DNA of 16,179 nucleotides from an uncultured Actinomyces sp. GTDB taxonomy: Bacteria > Actinomycetota > Actinomycetes > Actinomycetales > Actinomycetaceae. The stretch covers positions 1 through 16,179 of the forward strand of contig USHU01000006.1 in assembly GCA_900554605.1 (NCBI GenBank), written 5' to 3'. The notes below the pieces were generated by a model. That model saw only the letters and a list, made by a program, of their open reading frames with translations, searched no databases and had not been told where the DNA came from. Every line of letters starts with the position of its first letter. Position 1 is the first letter of the stretch. Positions 1 through 7,945 of this stretch are shown in pieces. The translations under genes and the position numbers were made by a program.

Positions 1-1
1 G

Positions 2-34
2 TACGCACGCAAGGGCGCACCTTTCCCGGGCTGA
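2..34 (+). CDS. C-terminal end of an upstream gene (partial, possibly narK-type MFS transporter)
   Basis: Reading from base 2 gives YARKGAPFPG followed by TGA at 32-34. The codons are G/C-rich at the third position like the genuine genes here, and a strong hairpin follows 12 bases after the stop, as expected for a gene end. A short basic, glycine/proline-containing tail after an aromatic residue would fit the cytoplasmic end of a 12-TM nitrate/nitrite transporter, which often precedes narG. That identity is inferred from gene order only; ten residues cannot prove it. The other two frames also stay open or close nearby, so the reading frame itself is uncertain. Confidence 0.4.
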   Translation, partial: YARKGAPFPG

Positions 35-46
35 GCCCCTCAATCC

Positions 47-81
47 GTGACGGGCTTCAATACCCTCCAGAAGCCCGTCAC
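47..81 (+). terminator. Hairpin terminator upstream of narG
   Basis: GTGACGGGCTT at 47-57 and AAGCCCGTCAC at 71-81 are perfect 11-bp inverted repeats around a 13-base loop. There is no long T run after the stem, only CCTTCACTTT. That is common for actinobacterial terminators but makes the call less certain. It lies just after the presumed end of the upstream gene and probably separates it from the nar operon. Confidence 0.6.
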
Positions 82-89
82 CCTTCACT

Positions 90-105
90 TTCATAACTTC
101 ATGAA
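90..105. promoter_or_regulatory. Dyad in the narG upstream region (possible operator)
   Basis: TTCATAACTTCATGAA contains the inverted half-sites TTCAT and ATGAA separated by six bases, and the 8-bp palindrome TTCATGAA lies within it at 98-105. It is in the only regulatory space in front of narG (82-208), so a role in operon control is possible. It does not match the FNR/CRP consensus TTGAT-N4-ATCAA. I could not define a convincing -35/-10 pair here. A second, 6-bp inverted repeat (GCCTCG at 165-170, CGAGGC at 179-184) lies just before the ribosome binding site and could form a small 5'-UTR hairpin. Confidence 0.2.
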
Positions 106-208
106 CGCGCTTATTGCGCCACCGACTGCGGGCGAAAGACTCGCTCAGCAACAACTGTGACACTGCCTCGAGAATCCCCGAGGCCATGCCGATGAGGAAG
201 TACACATC

Positions 209-3200
209 ATGATCGACCACCGACTCCTGACACTGGGCGGCCGTCTGCGCCGCGGCGAGGTCAGCGCTGACGCGCGTCAAATGTTCCTAGTTGGCGGACG
301 TGAGGCCGATGCCTTCTACCGTCAACGTTTCAGCCACGATCGCGTCGTACGTTCCACTCACGGCGTGAACTGCACGGGTTCGTGCTCGTGGAAGGTCTTC
401 GTCAAGGACGGGATCATCACCTGGGAAGCCCAGCAGGTTGACTACCCCTCGACCGGGCCGGATATGCCCGACTACGAACCTCGCGGGTGCCCCCGAGGCG
501 CTGCCTTCTCCTGGTACGAATACTCGCCGACGCGTATCCGTCACCCCTACGTTCGTTCAGCCCTCCTCGAGCCCTATCGCGAGGCCAAGGCACGCTTGGG
601 CGATCCCGTGGAGGCATGGCGCGCAGTCACTTCCGATCCCGAAATCTCCCGCGCTTACAAGCGTGCTCGAGGCAAGGGTGGATTGGTGCGCACCACTTGG
701 GAAGAGGCAATGGAAATCGTTGCAGCAGCGAATGTTGCGACGATCGCTGACTGGGGTCCGGACCGTATCGCCGGCTTCTCAGTGCTTCCCGCAATGTCGA
801 TGGTGTCTTTCGGTGCGGGTGCCCGCTACCTGCAGCTCATCGGCGGCGTCAACCTCTCCTTCTACGACTGGTACGCAGACCTCCCCGTCGCCTCGCCCCA
901 GGTTTTCGGCGACCAGACCGACGTTCCCGAGGCCGGCGACTGGTTCAACTCGCAGTACCTCATTGTTTGGGGATCGAACCTGCCGCTGACGCGTACTCCC
1001 GACGCGCACTTCATGACCGAGGCCCGCTACCACGGTCAGAAGGTCGTTTCGGTTGCCCCCGACTACTCGGACAACACGAAGTTTGCCGATGAATGGCTCC
1101 GCGTGAACCCTGGTACCGACGGCGCTTTGGCCATGGCCATGGGCCACGTGATCCTCAAGGAATTCCACGTGGAGCACCCCACCGAGCGCTTCCAGGACTA
1201 CATGCTCCACTACACGGATTCACCCTTCCTCTTGGAGCTGGACGAAACTCCCGAAGGCCTCGTCCCGGGCAAGTTCCTCTCCGTTGCGGACGTTCCCGAG
1301 TCTGTCGATGAAGAGACCCGCAACCGTCCCAACCCCGAATTCCGCTTCCTCGTGATGGACAAGTCGGGCGCGGTGCGTGACCCGCGCGGCACCCTGGCCG
1401 ATCGCTACACCGACGAGGGTAAGGGCAAGTGGAACCTCACGATGGACGGCGTCGACGCACGCCTCTCCCTCTACGAGGAAGGTTGCGAGAGCGCTGAAGT
1501 GAAGCTGCCTCGCTTCGACCTGGTTGCAGACGAGGCCCCGACCGCAGCGGTTGGTGCAGGCGTTGTGACCCGAGGCGTCCCTGTCCGTCGCGTTGGCGGC
1601 AAGCTCGTCACCACTGTCTACGACTTGATGCTTGCTCAGTACGCTGTGGCCCGTCCGGGTCTTCCCGGCACCTGGCCCACAAGCTACACCGATGCCTCGA
1701 CCCCCGGAACTCCCGCATGGCAGGAAGAACTCACCGGCGTCGCCGCGGAAGCCGCAATCCGTATCGGTCGCGAATTCGCGCAGAACGCCATCGACTCTGA
1801 GGGGCGCTCGCAGATCATCTTCGGCGCAGGTGTCAACCACTTCTACCACGCCGATCAGATCTACCGCACCATGCTTGCTCTGACCACATTCTGTGGAACC
1901 CAGGGCATTAATGGTGGCGGCTGGGCCCACTACGTCGGTCAGGAAAAGGTCCGGCCGATTACCGGTTGGACGCAGTACTCCTTCGCGCTCGACTGGCAGC
2001 GCCCCGCACGTCAAATGATCGCGACCGGTTTCTGGTACCTCACCACAGACCAATGGCGCTATGACGGCCTGGAGGCCCAGCGCCTCGCTTCGCCGCTGGG
2101 TGGCCAGGCATTCGGAGACCAGACGGTTGCCGACACCCTGGTCGAGGCCTCGCAGCGAGGCTGGATGCCCACCTTCCCCTCCTTCGATCGCTCCTCCCTG
2201 GAACTGGGACGTGCGGCCGAAGAAGCAGGAGTGAGCGTCGGAGAGTACATCTCCGGACAGCTCACCGAAGGCTCCTTGAAGTTCGCATGTGAAGACCCGG
2301 ATAACCCGGTCAACTACCCGCGTATCCTCTTCAACTGGCGTACGAACCTCTTGGGTTCTTCCGCTAAGGGTGCGGAGTTCTTCATGCGTCACATGCTCGG
2401 TGCCGATGACGATGTTCAGGCTCGCGAACTTGAAGCTGAAGATCGCCCCAAGTCGATGGTCTGGCGCGATGCTCCAGCGGAAGGAAAGCTTGACCTCATG
2501 GTCACTGCGGACTTCCGCAACACCACGACCACCCTGCACTCGGACGTCATCCTTCCCGCGGCCACCTGGTACGAGAAGTACGATCTGTCCAGCACCGATA
2601 TGCACCCCTACGTGCACACCTTCAACGCGGCAATCAACCCGCCGTGGGATGCACGAACCGACTTTGAGCTCTTCCAGGACCTCTCGGCGTACGTGTCGAA
2701 GATGGCCGAAGTTCACCTGCCCGAGCCGATGCAGGACGTCATCGCCTCCCCGCTCACTCACGATTCACCCGACGAACTGCTGACCCCGCATGGTCGCGTT
2801 GCGCCTCGTGAAGAAATTGGTTGGGTCCCGGGCGTGAATATGCCCAAACTCATCCCTGTCGTGCGTGACTACCGAACGATTTCCGACAGGTACAACACCG
2901 TCGGCCCGCTCATCGAGAAGGCCGGAATGGCAACGAAGGGCGTCGCTTTCAACGCTCAGAAGGAAATCGACGAGTTCATCGCGATGGAAGGAACGCTGGA
3001 AACCTTCATGGGTCCGCGTCCGCGCATGGATACCGATAAGCGCGCATGCGAATTCATCCTCCGCTTCTCGGGTACGACCAATGGTTCCATGGCAACTCGC
3101 GGTTTCAAGACCTTGCAGGAGCGCGTGGGCACAGGAAACATGGCCGAAATGGCCGAAGGCGACGAAGAAAAGCACGTGACCTTCAAGGATGTTCAGGCAG

Positions 3201-3913
3201 CCCCCGTTTCCGTCGTCACCAGCCCCGAGTGGTCCGGTTCGGAACACGGCGGACGTCGCTACACGGCATTTAGCCAAAACATCGAGTACCACAAGCCGTG
3301 GCACACTCTAACGGGTCGTATGCACTACTACCTGGATCACGACTGGATGCAGGCGATGGGCGAGTCGCTCCCGACCTTCCGTCCTCCCTTGGACCTGCAT
3401 CACCTCTTGGGTGAGGCTGCTCCCGGCACGATGGGTCGCGATGGTCGAGGCCAAGCCGAGGTCGCCGTGCGCTACCTGACCCCCCACAACAAGTGGGCGA
3501 TCCACTCGCAGTACTTCGACAACCTCTACATGCTCACCCTGGGACGCGGTGGCCAGACCGTGTGGATGAGCCCGCAGGATGCCGAGAAGATCGGTGTGCG
3601 CGATAACGATTGGATCGAGGCCCACAACCGTAACGGTGTGGTCTCTGCTCGCGCAGTGGTTTCACACCGTATTCCGGAGGGCACCGTGTATATGCACCAC
3701 GCTCAAGAGCGTGTGGCGAACACTCCTTTGAATGAATCGACCGGGCGTCGTGGTGGTTCGCATAACTCCTTGACGCGCATCTTCTTGAAGCCCTCGCACC
3801 TGATCGGTGGTTATGGCCAGTTCACCTACGCCTATAACTACGTCGGTCCGACGGGTAACCAGCGCGATGAAGTCACCATGATTCGTCGCCGTAGCCAGGA
3901 TGTGGAGTTCTGA
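209..3913 (+). CDS. narG: Respiratory nitrate reductase alpha subunit NarG
   Basis: NarG is the catalytic molybdenum subunit of membrane-bound nitrate reductase, reducing nitrate to nitrite at the cytoplasmic face with Mo-bis-MGD. The product is 1234 residues, close to the usual length of about 1240. The FS0 cluster ligands are visible as HGVNCTGSCSW (His51, Cys55, Cys59) plus Cys94 in EPRGCPRG. The segment DWYADLPVASP carries Asp224, which corresponds to the Asp molybdenum ligand of E. coli NarG. Motifs QTDVPEAGDW and WGSNLPLTRTPDAHF are typical of the family. The N-terminus has no cleavable signal, in keeping with a cytoplasmic enzyme. The ATG at 209 is preceded by GAGGAAG (194-200) at an 8-base spacing. 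It is the first gene of narGHJI and ends 38 bases before narH. A frameshift or missing domain is not seen. Confidence 0.98.
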   Translation: MIDHRLLTLGGRLRRGEVSADARQMFLVGGREADAFYRQRFSHDRVVRSTHGVNCTGSCSWKVFVKDGIITWEAQQVDYPSTGPDMPDYEPRGCPRGAAFSWYEYSPTRIRHPYVRSALLEPYREAKARLGDPVEAWRAVTSDPEISRAYKRARGKGGLVRTTWEEAMEIVAAANVATIADWGPDRIAGFSVLPAMSMVSFGAGARYLQLIGGVNLSFYDWYADLPVASPQVFGDQTDVPEAGDWFNSQYLIVWGSNLPLTRTPDAHFMTEARYHGQKVVSVAPDYSDNTKFADEWLRVNPGTDGALAMAMGHVILKEFHVEHPTERFQDYMLHYTDSPFLLELDETPEGLVPGKFLSVADVPESVDEETRNRPNPEFRFLVMDKSGAVRDPRGTLADRYTDEGKGKWNLTMDGVDARLSLYEEGCESAEVKLPRFDLVADEAPTAAVGAGVVTRGVPVRRVGGKLVTTVYDLMLAQYAVARPGLPGTWPTSYTDASTPGTPAWQEELTGVAAEAAIRIGREFAQNAIDSEGRSQIIFGAGVNHFYHADQIYRTMLALTTFCGTQGINGGGWAHYVGQEKVRPITGWTQYSFALDWQRPARQMIATGFWYLTTDQWRYDGLEAQRLASPLGGQAFGDQTVADTLVEASQRGWMPTFPSFDRSSLELGRAAEEAGVSVGEYISGQLTEGSLKFACEDPDNPVNYPRILFNWRTNLLGSSAKGAEFFMRHMLGADDDVQARELEAEDRPKSMVWRDAPAEGKLDLMVTADFRNTTTTLHSDVILPAATWYEKYDLSSTDMHPYVHTFNAAINPPWDARTDFELFQDLSAYVSKMAEVHLPEPMQDVIASPLTHDSPDELLTPHGRVAPREEIGWVPGVNMPKLIPVVRDYRTISDRYNTVGPLIEKAGMATKGVAFNAQKEIDEFIAMEGTLETFMGPRPRMDTDKRACEFILRFSGTTNGSMATRGFKTLQERVGTGNMAEMAEGDEEKHVTFKDVQAAPVSVVTSPEWSGSEHGGRRYTAFSQNIEYHKPWHTLTGRMHYYLDHDWMQAMGESLPTFRPPLDLHHLLGEAAPGTMGRDGRGQAEVAVRYLTPHNKWAIHSQYFDNLYMLTLGRGGQTVWMSPQDAEKIGVRDNDWIEAHNRNGVVSARAVVSHRIPEGTVYMHHAQERVANTPLNESTGRRGGSHNSLTRIFLKPSHLIGGYGQFTYAYNYVGPTGNQRDEVTMIRRRSQDVEF

Positions 3914-3951
3914 GGGTTCGTCCCCCAGATCTGAAGAGAGGGAATGAAACG

Positions 3952-5466
3952 ATGAAGGTCATGAGTCAAGTCGTCATGGTGATGAACCTTGACAAGTGCA
4001 TTGGCTGCCACACCTGTTCGGTGACCTGTAAGCAGGCATGGACGAACCGCGAAGGTACCGAGTACATGTGGTTCAACAACGTTGAGACCCGACCGGGTGT
4101 TGGCTATCCGCGTACCTGGGAAGATCAGGATCACTGGAAGGGCGGGTGGCGCCTGACCAAGTCCGGCAAGCTCGTTCCTCGCAGTGGCGGGCGTTTGAAG
4201 AAGCTCGCAACGATCTTCGCAAACCCCGATATGCCTGAGATCGACGACTACTACGAGCCGTGGACCTACGACTACGATCGTCTGCTCCAGACTCCCGCCG
4301 GAGCGAAGGCAATGCCGACTGCTCGCGCACGCTCGCAGATGACGGGTAAGACCATCGACACCATCGAGTGGGGCCCGAACTGGGACGACAACTTGGGTGG
4401 TTCCTTGGAGACCATGCACGAGGACCCGACGCTTGCCAAGATGCAGACCATGGTGCAAACCAGCATCGAAGAAGCATTCATGTTCTACCTGCCGCGTATC
4501 TGCAACCACTGCTTGAACCCCACCTGCGTGTCTGCATGCCCCTCGGGCGCAATGTACAAGCGCGCAGAAGATGGCATTGTGCTGGTTGACCAGGATGCGT
4601 GCCGCGGCTGGCGCATGTGCGTGTCGGGCTGCCCCTACAAGAAGGTCTACTTCAACCACTCGACCGGTAAGGCCGAGAAGTGCACCCTGTGCTACCCGCG
4701 CATCGAGGTCGGTGAGCCCACGATCTGCTCTGAAACCTGTGTTGGTCGCCTGCGCTACTTGGGTGTTGTCCTCTACGACGCTGATCGCGTGACCGAAGCA
4801 GCTTCGATGAAGAACGAGCAGGAACTGTACTACGCACAGCGCGAGCTGATCTTGGATCCCTTCGATCCCGAGGTCATCGCTGCTGCCCAGGCTGGTGGCA
4901 TTCCCCGTTCCTTCATCGAGGCCGCGCAGAATTCGCCGGTCTACAAGCTGATCGTTGACTACCGTCTGGCGCTCCCGCTGCACCCGGAGTTCCGCACACT
5001 CCCCATGGTGTGGTACATCCCGCCGCTTTCGCCGGTCGTTGATGCCGTCACCAATTCGGGTGCCGATGGCGAGAACCACAAGATTCTCTTGACGGCGCTG
5101 TCGACTATGCGCATTCCTTTGGAATACCTTGCGGGTCTCTTCACCGCTGGGGACACTCGCCCCGTCGAGCTTTCCTTGCGTCGCCTGGCTGCCATGCGTT
5201 CCTACATGCGTGACGTCAACATGGGCCAGCCTGTCGACCCGTCGATTCCCGAGGCCGTGGGCATGAGCGAGGAAGACATTCTGGCGATGTACCGCCTGTT
5301 GTCTATCGCGAAGTACGAGGACCGCTACGTGATCCCGACTTCACACCCCGAAGACATGCGCACACCGACTCCTTACCTGTGCCCCGTGGGTGAAGGTTCC
5401 GAGTCCGGTTGCGGATCGAAGAAGGGTGGAAAGGTTCCCGTGAGCATTGGACGGCGACCCGAATGA
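3952..5466 (+). CDS. narH: Respiratory nitrate reductase beta subunit NarH
   Basis: NarH is the Fe-S electron-transfer subunit passing electrons from the NarI hemes to NarG. The 504-residue product has four Cys groups: Cys16/19/22/26 (CIGCHTCSVTC), Cys184/187/192/196 (CNHCLNPTCVSAC), Cys217/223/227, and Cys244/247/259/263. In the third group Trp220 stands where a cluster Cys would be (CRGWRMCVSGC), the family hallmark of the single [3Fe-4S] centre; the others should hold [4Fe-4S] clusters. The start at 3952 has GAGAGGGA (3936-3943) eight bases upstream; an in-frame ATG three codons later (3961) is a weaker alternative. The TGA overlaps the narJ start as ATGA, suggesting translational coupling. 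Intact. Confidence 0.98.
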   Translation: MKVMSQVVMVMNLDKCIGCHTCSVTCKQAWTNREGTEYMWFNNVETRPGVGYPRTWEDQDHWKGGWRLTKSGKLVPRSGGRLKKLATIFANPDMPEIDDYYEPWTYDYDRLLQTPAGAKAMPTARARSQMTGKTIDTIEWGPNWDDNLGGSLETMHEDPTLAKMQTMVQTSIEEAFMFYLPRICNHCLNPTCVSACPSGAMYKRAEDGIVLVDQDACRGWRMCVSGCPYKKVYFNHSTGKAEKCTLCYPRIEVGEPTICSETCVGRLRYLGVVLYDADRVTEAASMKNEQELYYAQRELILDPFDPEVIAAAQAGGIPRSFIEAAQNSPVYKLIVDYRLALPLHPEFRTLPMVWYIPPLSPVVDAVTNSGADGENHKILLTALSTMRIPLEYLAGLFTAGDTRPVELSLRRLAAMRSYMRDVNMGQPVDPSIPEAVGMSEEDILAMYRLLSIAKYEDRYVIPTSHPEDMRTPTPYLCPVGEGSESGCGSKKGGKVPVSIGRRPE

Positions 5467-6200
5467 GTCCCTCAACAGCGACCTTTATTCCTACGCGCAA
5501 TCCGGCTCCTGCCCTTCCGGCCGTGAAGCAGAGCCGTGAGTCGCGCGCGGCGACCTTCATGATTGCCGCCGCCCTTTTGGATTACCCGGGGCAGGAATGG
5601 GATGACATCTTGACCGAGGTGGGTTCCGCCTTGGCTCAGCTTCCTGACGAGGCCGCGGCTGAGTTCTCCCAGTTCCTTGACTGGGCGGGGGAACGCTCGC
5701 GTCGCGAGGTCGAGGAAGCCTACGTTGAAACCTTTGATCAGAAGCGTCGCTGCTGCTTGGAGCTGACCTACTACGCAACGGGGGACACCCGACAGCGGGG
5801 AATCGCTCTGACCATTGTTCGCGATCTCTACGCGGCAGTGGGCTGGCAGCTCGATAATGATCAGCTTCCTGACTACTTGCCGAATATCCTCGAGCTTGCT
5901 GCTCGCACCGAGGGTGAAGAGCATGAGCTTGTGGAGTCGATGTTGGCCTCGCACCGCGAAGGAATCGAGATTCTTCACGCTGCGTTGCTGTCTTTGTCCT
6001 CTCCGTGGGCGCATGTTGTTGCTGCCTTGCGTATGGCGCTGCCCGAGGTAGACGAGGCTACTTTTGCCCGTATGCAGACCCTTGTCCGTCAAGGTCCTCC
6101 CAGCGAAATGGTGGGAATGGCTGATCGCGGTGATCTTCCTTGGCCCACAGTACAAACTCCGTCGTCCCTTCTTTCGCCCGCGGGTGAGAACGAACTCTAA
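5463..6200 (+). CDS. narJ: Nitrate reductase assembly chaperone NarJ
   Basis: NarJ is a system-specific cytoplasmic chaperone that binds apo-NarG, aids molybdenum-cofactor and FS0 insertion, and is not part of the final enzyme. The 245-residue helical product carries the family signature around YVETFD (87-92), RRCC (95-98), LTYY (101-104) and GDTR (107-110). The chosen ATG at 5463 overlaps the narH stop codon (ATGA), so translation is probably coupled; there is no strong Shine-Dalgarno sequence. The frame is open further upstream to an ATG at 5409 inside narH, but those codons read as a narH shadow. The N-terminal 25 residues are Pro/Ser/Thr-rich and likely disordered. narI follows after eight bases. 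Confidence 0.95.
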   Translation: MSPSTATFIPTRNPAPALPAVKQSRESRAATFMIAAALLDYPGQEWDDILTEVGSALAQLPDEAAAEFSQFLDWAGERSRREVEEAYVETFDQKRRCCLELTYYATGDTRQRGIALTIVRDLYAAVGWQLDNDQLPDYLPNILELAARTEGEEHELVESMLASHREGIEILHAALLSLSSPWAHVVAALRMALPEVDEATFARMQTLVRQGPPSEMVGMADRGDLPWPTVQTPSSLLSPAGENEL

Positions 6201-6208
6201 GGATTGTC

Positions 6209-6997
6209 ATGAACCTTTTCCTCTGGGGAGTGCTTCCCTACATTTCATTCACCCTTCTGATCGGTGGGTTGATTTGGCGTTACCGCAGTGATCAGTACGG
6301 ATGGACTTCACGTTCCTCCCAGCTCAACGAAGGGCGTATCCTGCGACTATCCTCGCCCTTGTTCCACTTCGGTATTTTGGGTGTGGCGCTGGGTCACGTC
6401 ATGGGCTTGGTGATTCCGCAGTCGTGGACCGAGGCCATGGGAGTGAGCGAGCATGCCTACCACATGGTTGCGATCATTGGTGGTGGTATCGCTGGACTCA
6501 TGACCTTGGTGGGCCTGCTGGGTCTGCTCTACCGTCGCATTGTGAAGAAGTCTGTGCGCCTGGCAACTACGCGTAACGACATCATCATGTACGTGCTTTT
6601 GTCCGTTGCGATCTTCCTTGGCGGTGCTGCAACGCTGACAACGCAGATTCTGGGTAAGGACGGCGGATACAACTACCGTGAGACGATCTCGGTTTGGTTC
6701 CGTTCGATCTTCATGTTCCAGCCCGATGTCTCCTTGATGACCGATGTTCCGCTTCAATTCAAGCTGCACATCATTGCTGGCCTGATCCTGTTCGCGGTCT
6801 GGCCTTTCACGCGCTTGGTGCATGTTCTTTCTGCCCCTGTCGCCTACCCGACTCGCCCCTATGTCGTCTATCGTTCACGTTCGGCCGCGACCGCTGCTTC
6901 GCAGCCGGCTCGTGGATGGACTCCGGTTCGAGGTGGCGCTGCAGGACCGTCGAGCAAGGACTTCCCATCTGATGACGCTCCCTACCAGGGCGCGTAA
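6209..6997 (+). CDS. narI: Respiratory nitrate reductase gamma subunit NarI (cytochrome b)
   Basis: NarI anchors NarGH to the cytoplasmic membrane and oxidises menaquinol through two b hemes. The 262-residue product has five predicted membrane spans at about 4-24, 50-70, 86-108, 126-147 and 183-208. The four expected axial heme ligands are His53 and His63 in HFGILGVALGH and His187 and His205 in FKLHIIAGL and TRLVHVLSAP. After YPTRPYVVYRSR the protein continues about 40 residues as a Ser/Ala/Gly/Pro-rich cytoplasmic tail that carries no recognised domain. The ATG at 6209 has TAAGGA just upstream, overlapping the narJ stop. It is the last gene of the operon and a strong hairpin follows 14 bases after its stop. 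Confidence 0.97.
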   Translation: MNLFLWGVLPYISFTLLIGGLIWRYRSDQYGWTSRSSQLNEGRILRLSSPLFHFGILGVALGHVMGLVIPQSWTEAMGVSEHAYHMVAIIGGGIAGLMTLVGLLGLLYRRIVKKSVRLATTRNDIIMYVLLSVAIFLGGAATLTTQILGKDGGYNYRETISVWFRSIFMFQPDVSLMTDVPLQFKLHIIAGLILFAVWPFTRLVHVLSAPVAYPTRPYVVYRSRSAATAASQPARGWTPVRGGAAGPSSKDFPSDDAPYQGA

Positions 6998-7011
6998 ATC
7001 GGTTGAAACAC

Positions 7012-7047
7012 TGAGGCCGTATGCGCTGACCAGCGCATACGGCCTCA
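7012..7047 (+). terminator. narGHJI operon terminator
   Basis: TGAGGCCGTATGCGCT (7012-7027) and its exact reverse complement AGCGCATACGGCCTCA (7032-7047) form a 16-bp perfect stem with a GACC loop. It starts 14 bases after the narI stop. The tail CCATTT is short of T, but the stem is long and GC-rich enough to be a credible terminator of the operon. Confidence 0.85.
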
Positions 7048-7086
7048 CCATTTGAAACGTGCTGGGGCAACAAATTTCCTCTGCAT

Positions 7087-7092
7087 TAGAAT
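7087..7092 (+). promoter_or_regulatory. Candidate -10 element for the winged-helix regulator gene
   Basis: TAGAAT matches the TATAAT consensus at five of six positions and lies in the 86-base gap between the nar terminator and the regulator start. A start site around 7099 would give a 5' UTR of roughly 35 bases. No good -35 box is seen at the right distance. The wider element CATTAGAAT (7084-7092) differs by one base from CATTAGACT (7931-7939) in front of the next gene, so the two promoters may be related. Confidence 0.35.
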
Positions 7093-7133
7093 GAAGAACA
7101 TATCCCGTAACACATGGCACACAAGGAGAGGCA

Positions 7134-7871
7134 GTGATCGGTAGCGAGACGAAGGCCGGGCCCGTTGGTATTGAAGACATGATGGCCCAACTAGCGACCG
7201 CGTCTCCCGCTCAACGCAAGGTTTTGCATGCGTTGACAGATATTGGTCGAGAGGCAACCGTCGTTGAGGTTGCCGAGTACCTTGGCATTCACAAGAACTC
7301 TGTCCGTGAGACCCTGATCCCCTTACTCGAACAAGGTTTGGTCGTGCGCCGCACGCATTCGCCCGAAGGTCGCGGTCGTCCCGCGATGTACTACGAAATT
7401 GCTGTCCTTGAAGACGCAGCTCGCCTCCAGCGTCAGTCGACAGAACTTCTTATTGCTGCGGCCTCGGCAATGGCTCAGGCGGAAGATGGCGGGAAGCAGC
7501 TCGCTGACGCGATGGGGCGCAATTGGGGGCAGCAGTACGTCGACCTCATTCGTGAATCAGGAGCTTTTGATGCGGCTCGAGATGATCAGGAGGCACTCTT
7601 TTCCTTGTTGAGGGTGTTCCTGTCGACGCGTGGCTTCCGCGCCGAGAATACCGATGACGGAAACCTCTCTATTAATTCCTGTCCCTACGTGGGAATTGGG
7701 GACGATCGTCTTCAACAGATCGTGTGTCGGATGCATGGCTCTGCTGTTCGCCAAATTGTCGAGGAGCTGAGCAATGGAGCCATTTCTTTGACGGTTGTTC
7801 CCTTTGCTGATGATTGTGGATGTCGAGTGCTCTTTGAAGACATTCCCGTGCGTCACGCATCAGGAGAATGA
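7134..7871 (+). CDS. Winged-helix transcriptional regulator with SufR-like Cys/His cluster
   Basis: The 245-residue protein has an N-terminal winged helix (about 24-90) with recognition region VAEYLGIHKNSVRETL and wing GRGRPAMYYE, the pattern seen in SufR/ArsR-like regulators. The C-terminal half has Cys183 (SCPY), Cys198 and His201 (CRMH), and Cys228/Cys230 (DDCGC), spaced as in actinobacterial SufR-like proteins that carry a [4Fe-4S] or metal site. The start is GTG at 7134 with AAGGAG (7123-7128) five bases upstream. It sits between narGHJI and the molybdate genes with its own likely promoter, so control of either by oxygen, NO or Fe-S status is a reasonable inference. A metal rather than Fe-S ligand is possible. 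The target genes are unknown. Confidence 0.8.
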   Translation: MIGSETKAGPVGIEDMMAQLATASPAQRKVLHALTDIGREATVVEVAEYLGIHKNSVRETLIPLLEQGLVVRRTHSPEGRGRPAMYYEIAVLEDAARLQRQSTELLIAAASAMAQAEDGGKQLADAMGRNWGQQYVDLIRESGAFDAARDDQEALFSLLRVFLSTRGFRAENTDDGNLSINSCPYVGIGDDRLQQIVCRMHGSAVRQIVEELSNGAISLTVVPFADDCGCRVLFEDIPVRHASGE

Positions 7872-7879
7872 CGCATTTG

Positions 7880-7921
7880 CGGAGATTTCATCAATTAAGC
7901 TCAATTTATTCGGAGAAATCT
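7880..7921. promoter_or_regulatory. Repeat-containing control region before the molybdate operon
   Basis: CGGAGATTTC (7880-7889) and CGGAGAAATC (7911-7920) share CGGAGA as direct repeats 31 bases apart, about three helical turns. Within them AGATTTC (7883-7889) and GAAATCT (7915-7921) are a perfect 7-bp inverted repeat. Between them TCAATT occurs twice ten bases apart. This AT-rich patch lies just before the putative promoter of the HTH-Mop gene, so it is a candidate operator for that protein or for the preceding regulator. It could also be chance in AT-rich DNA. Confidence 0.3.
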
Positions 7922-7933
7922 GTTTGTTTCCAT

Positions 7934-7939
7934 TAGACT
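7934..7939 (+). promoter_or_regulatory. Candidate -10 element of the molybdate operon, possibly leaderless
   Basis: TAGACT lies six bases before the GTG start at 7946, the distance at which transcription usually begins. There is no Shine-Dalgarno sequence before that GTG. Together this suggests a leaderless transcript starting at or next to the start codon, a common arrangement in actinobacteria. No clear -35 box is visible. Confidence 0.4.
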
Positions 7940-7945
7940 AATTGA

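Noticed and set aside
90..105. FNR/ArnR-type nitrate or oxygen control site before narG
   Set aside because: The dyad does not match TTGAT-N4-ATCAA, so I list it only as an unassigned dyad.
438..989. 183-codon plus-strand frame inside narG
   Set aside because: Out-of-frame shadow of narG with Arg/Pro/Ser-rich low-quality translation.
1220..2761. 513-codon open frame on the minus strand
   Set aside because: It lies wholly inside narG, whose protein is fully recognisable; long antisense frames are expected from G/C-rich third positions, and the translation resembles no family.
3838..5079. 413-codon open frame on the minus strand
   Set aside because: Antisense to narH and the narG end, with no family resemblance and no plausible regulatory signals.
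5409..5462. Upstream extension of NarJ to an ATG inside narH
   Set aside because: The extra 18 residues are an out-of-frame reading of conserved narH sequence; the ATGA overlap at 5463 is the usual arrangement.
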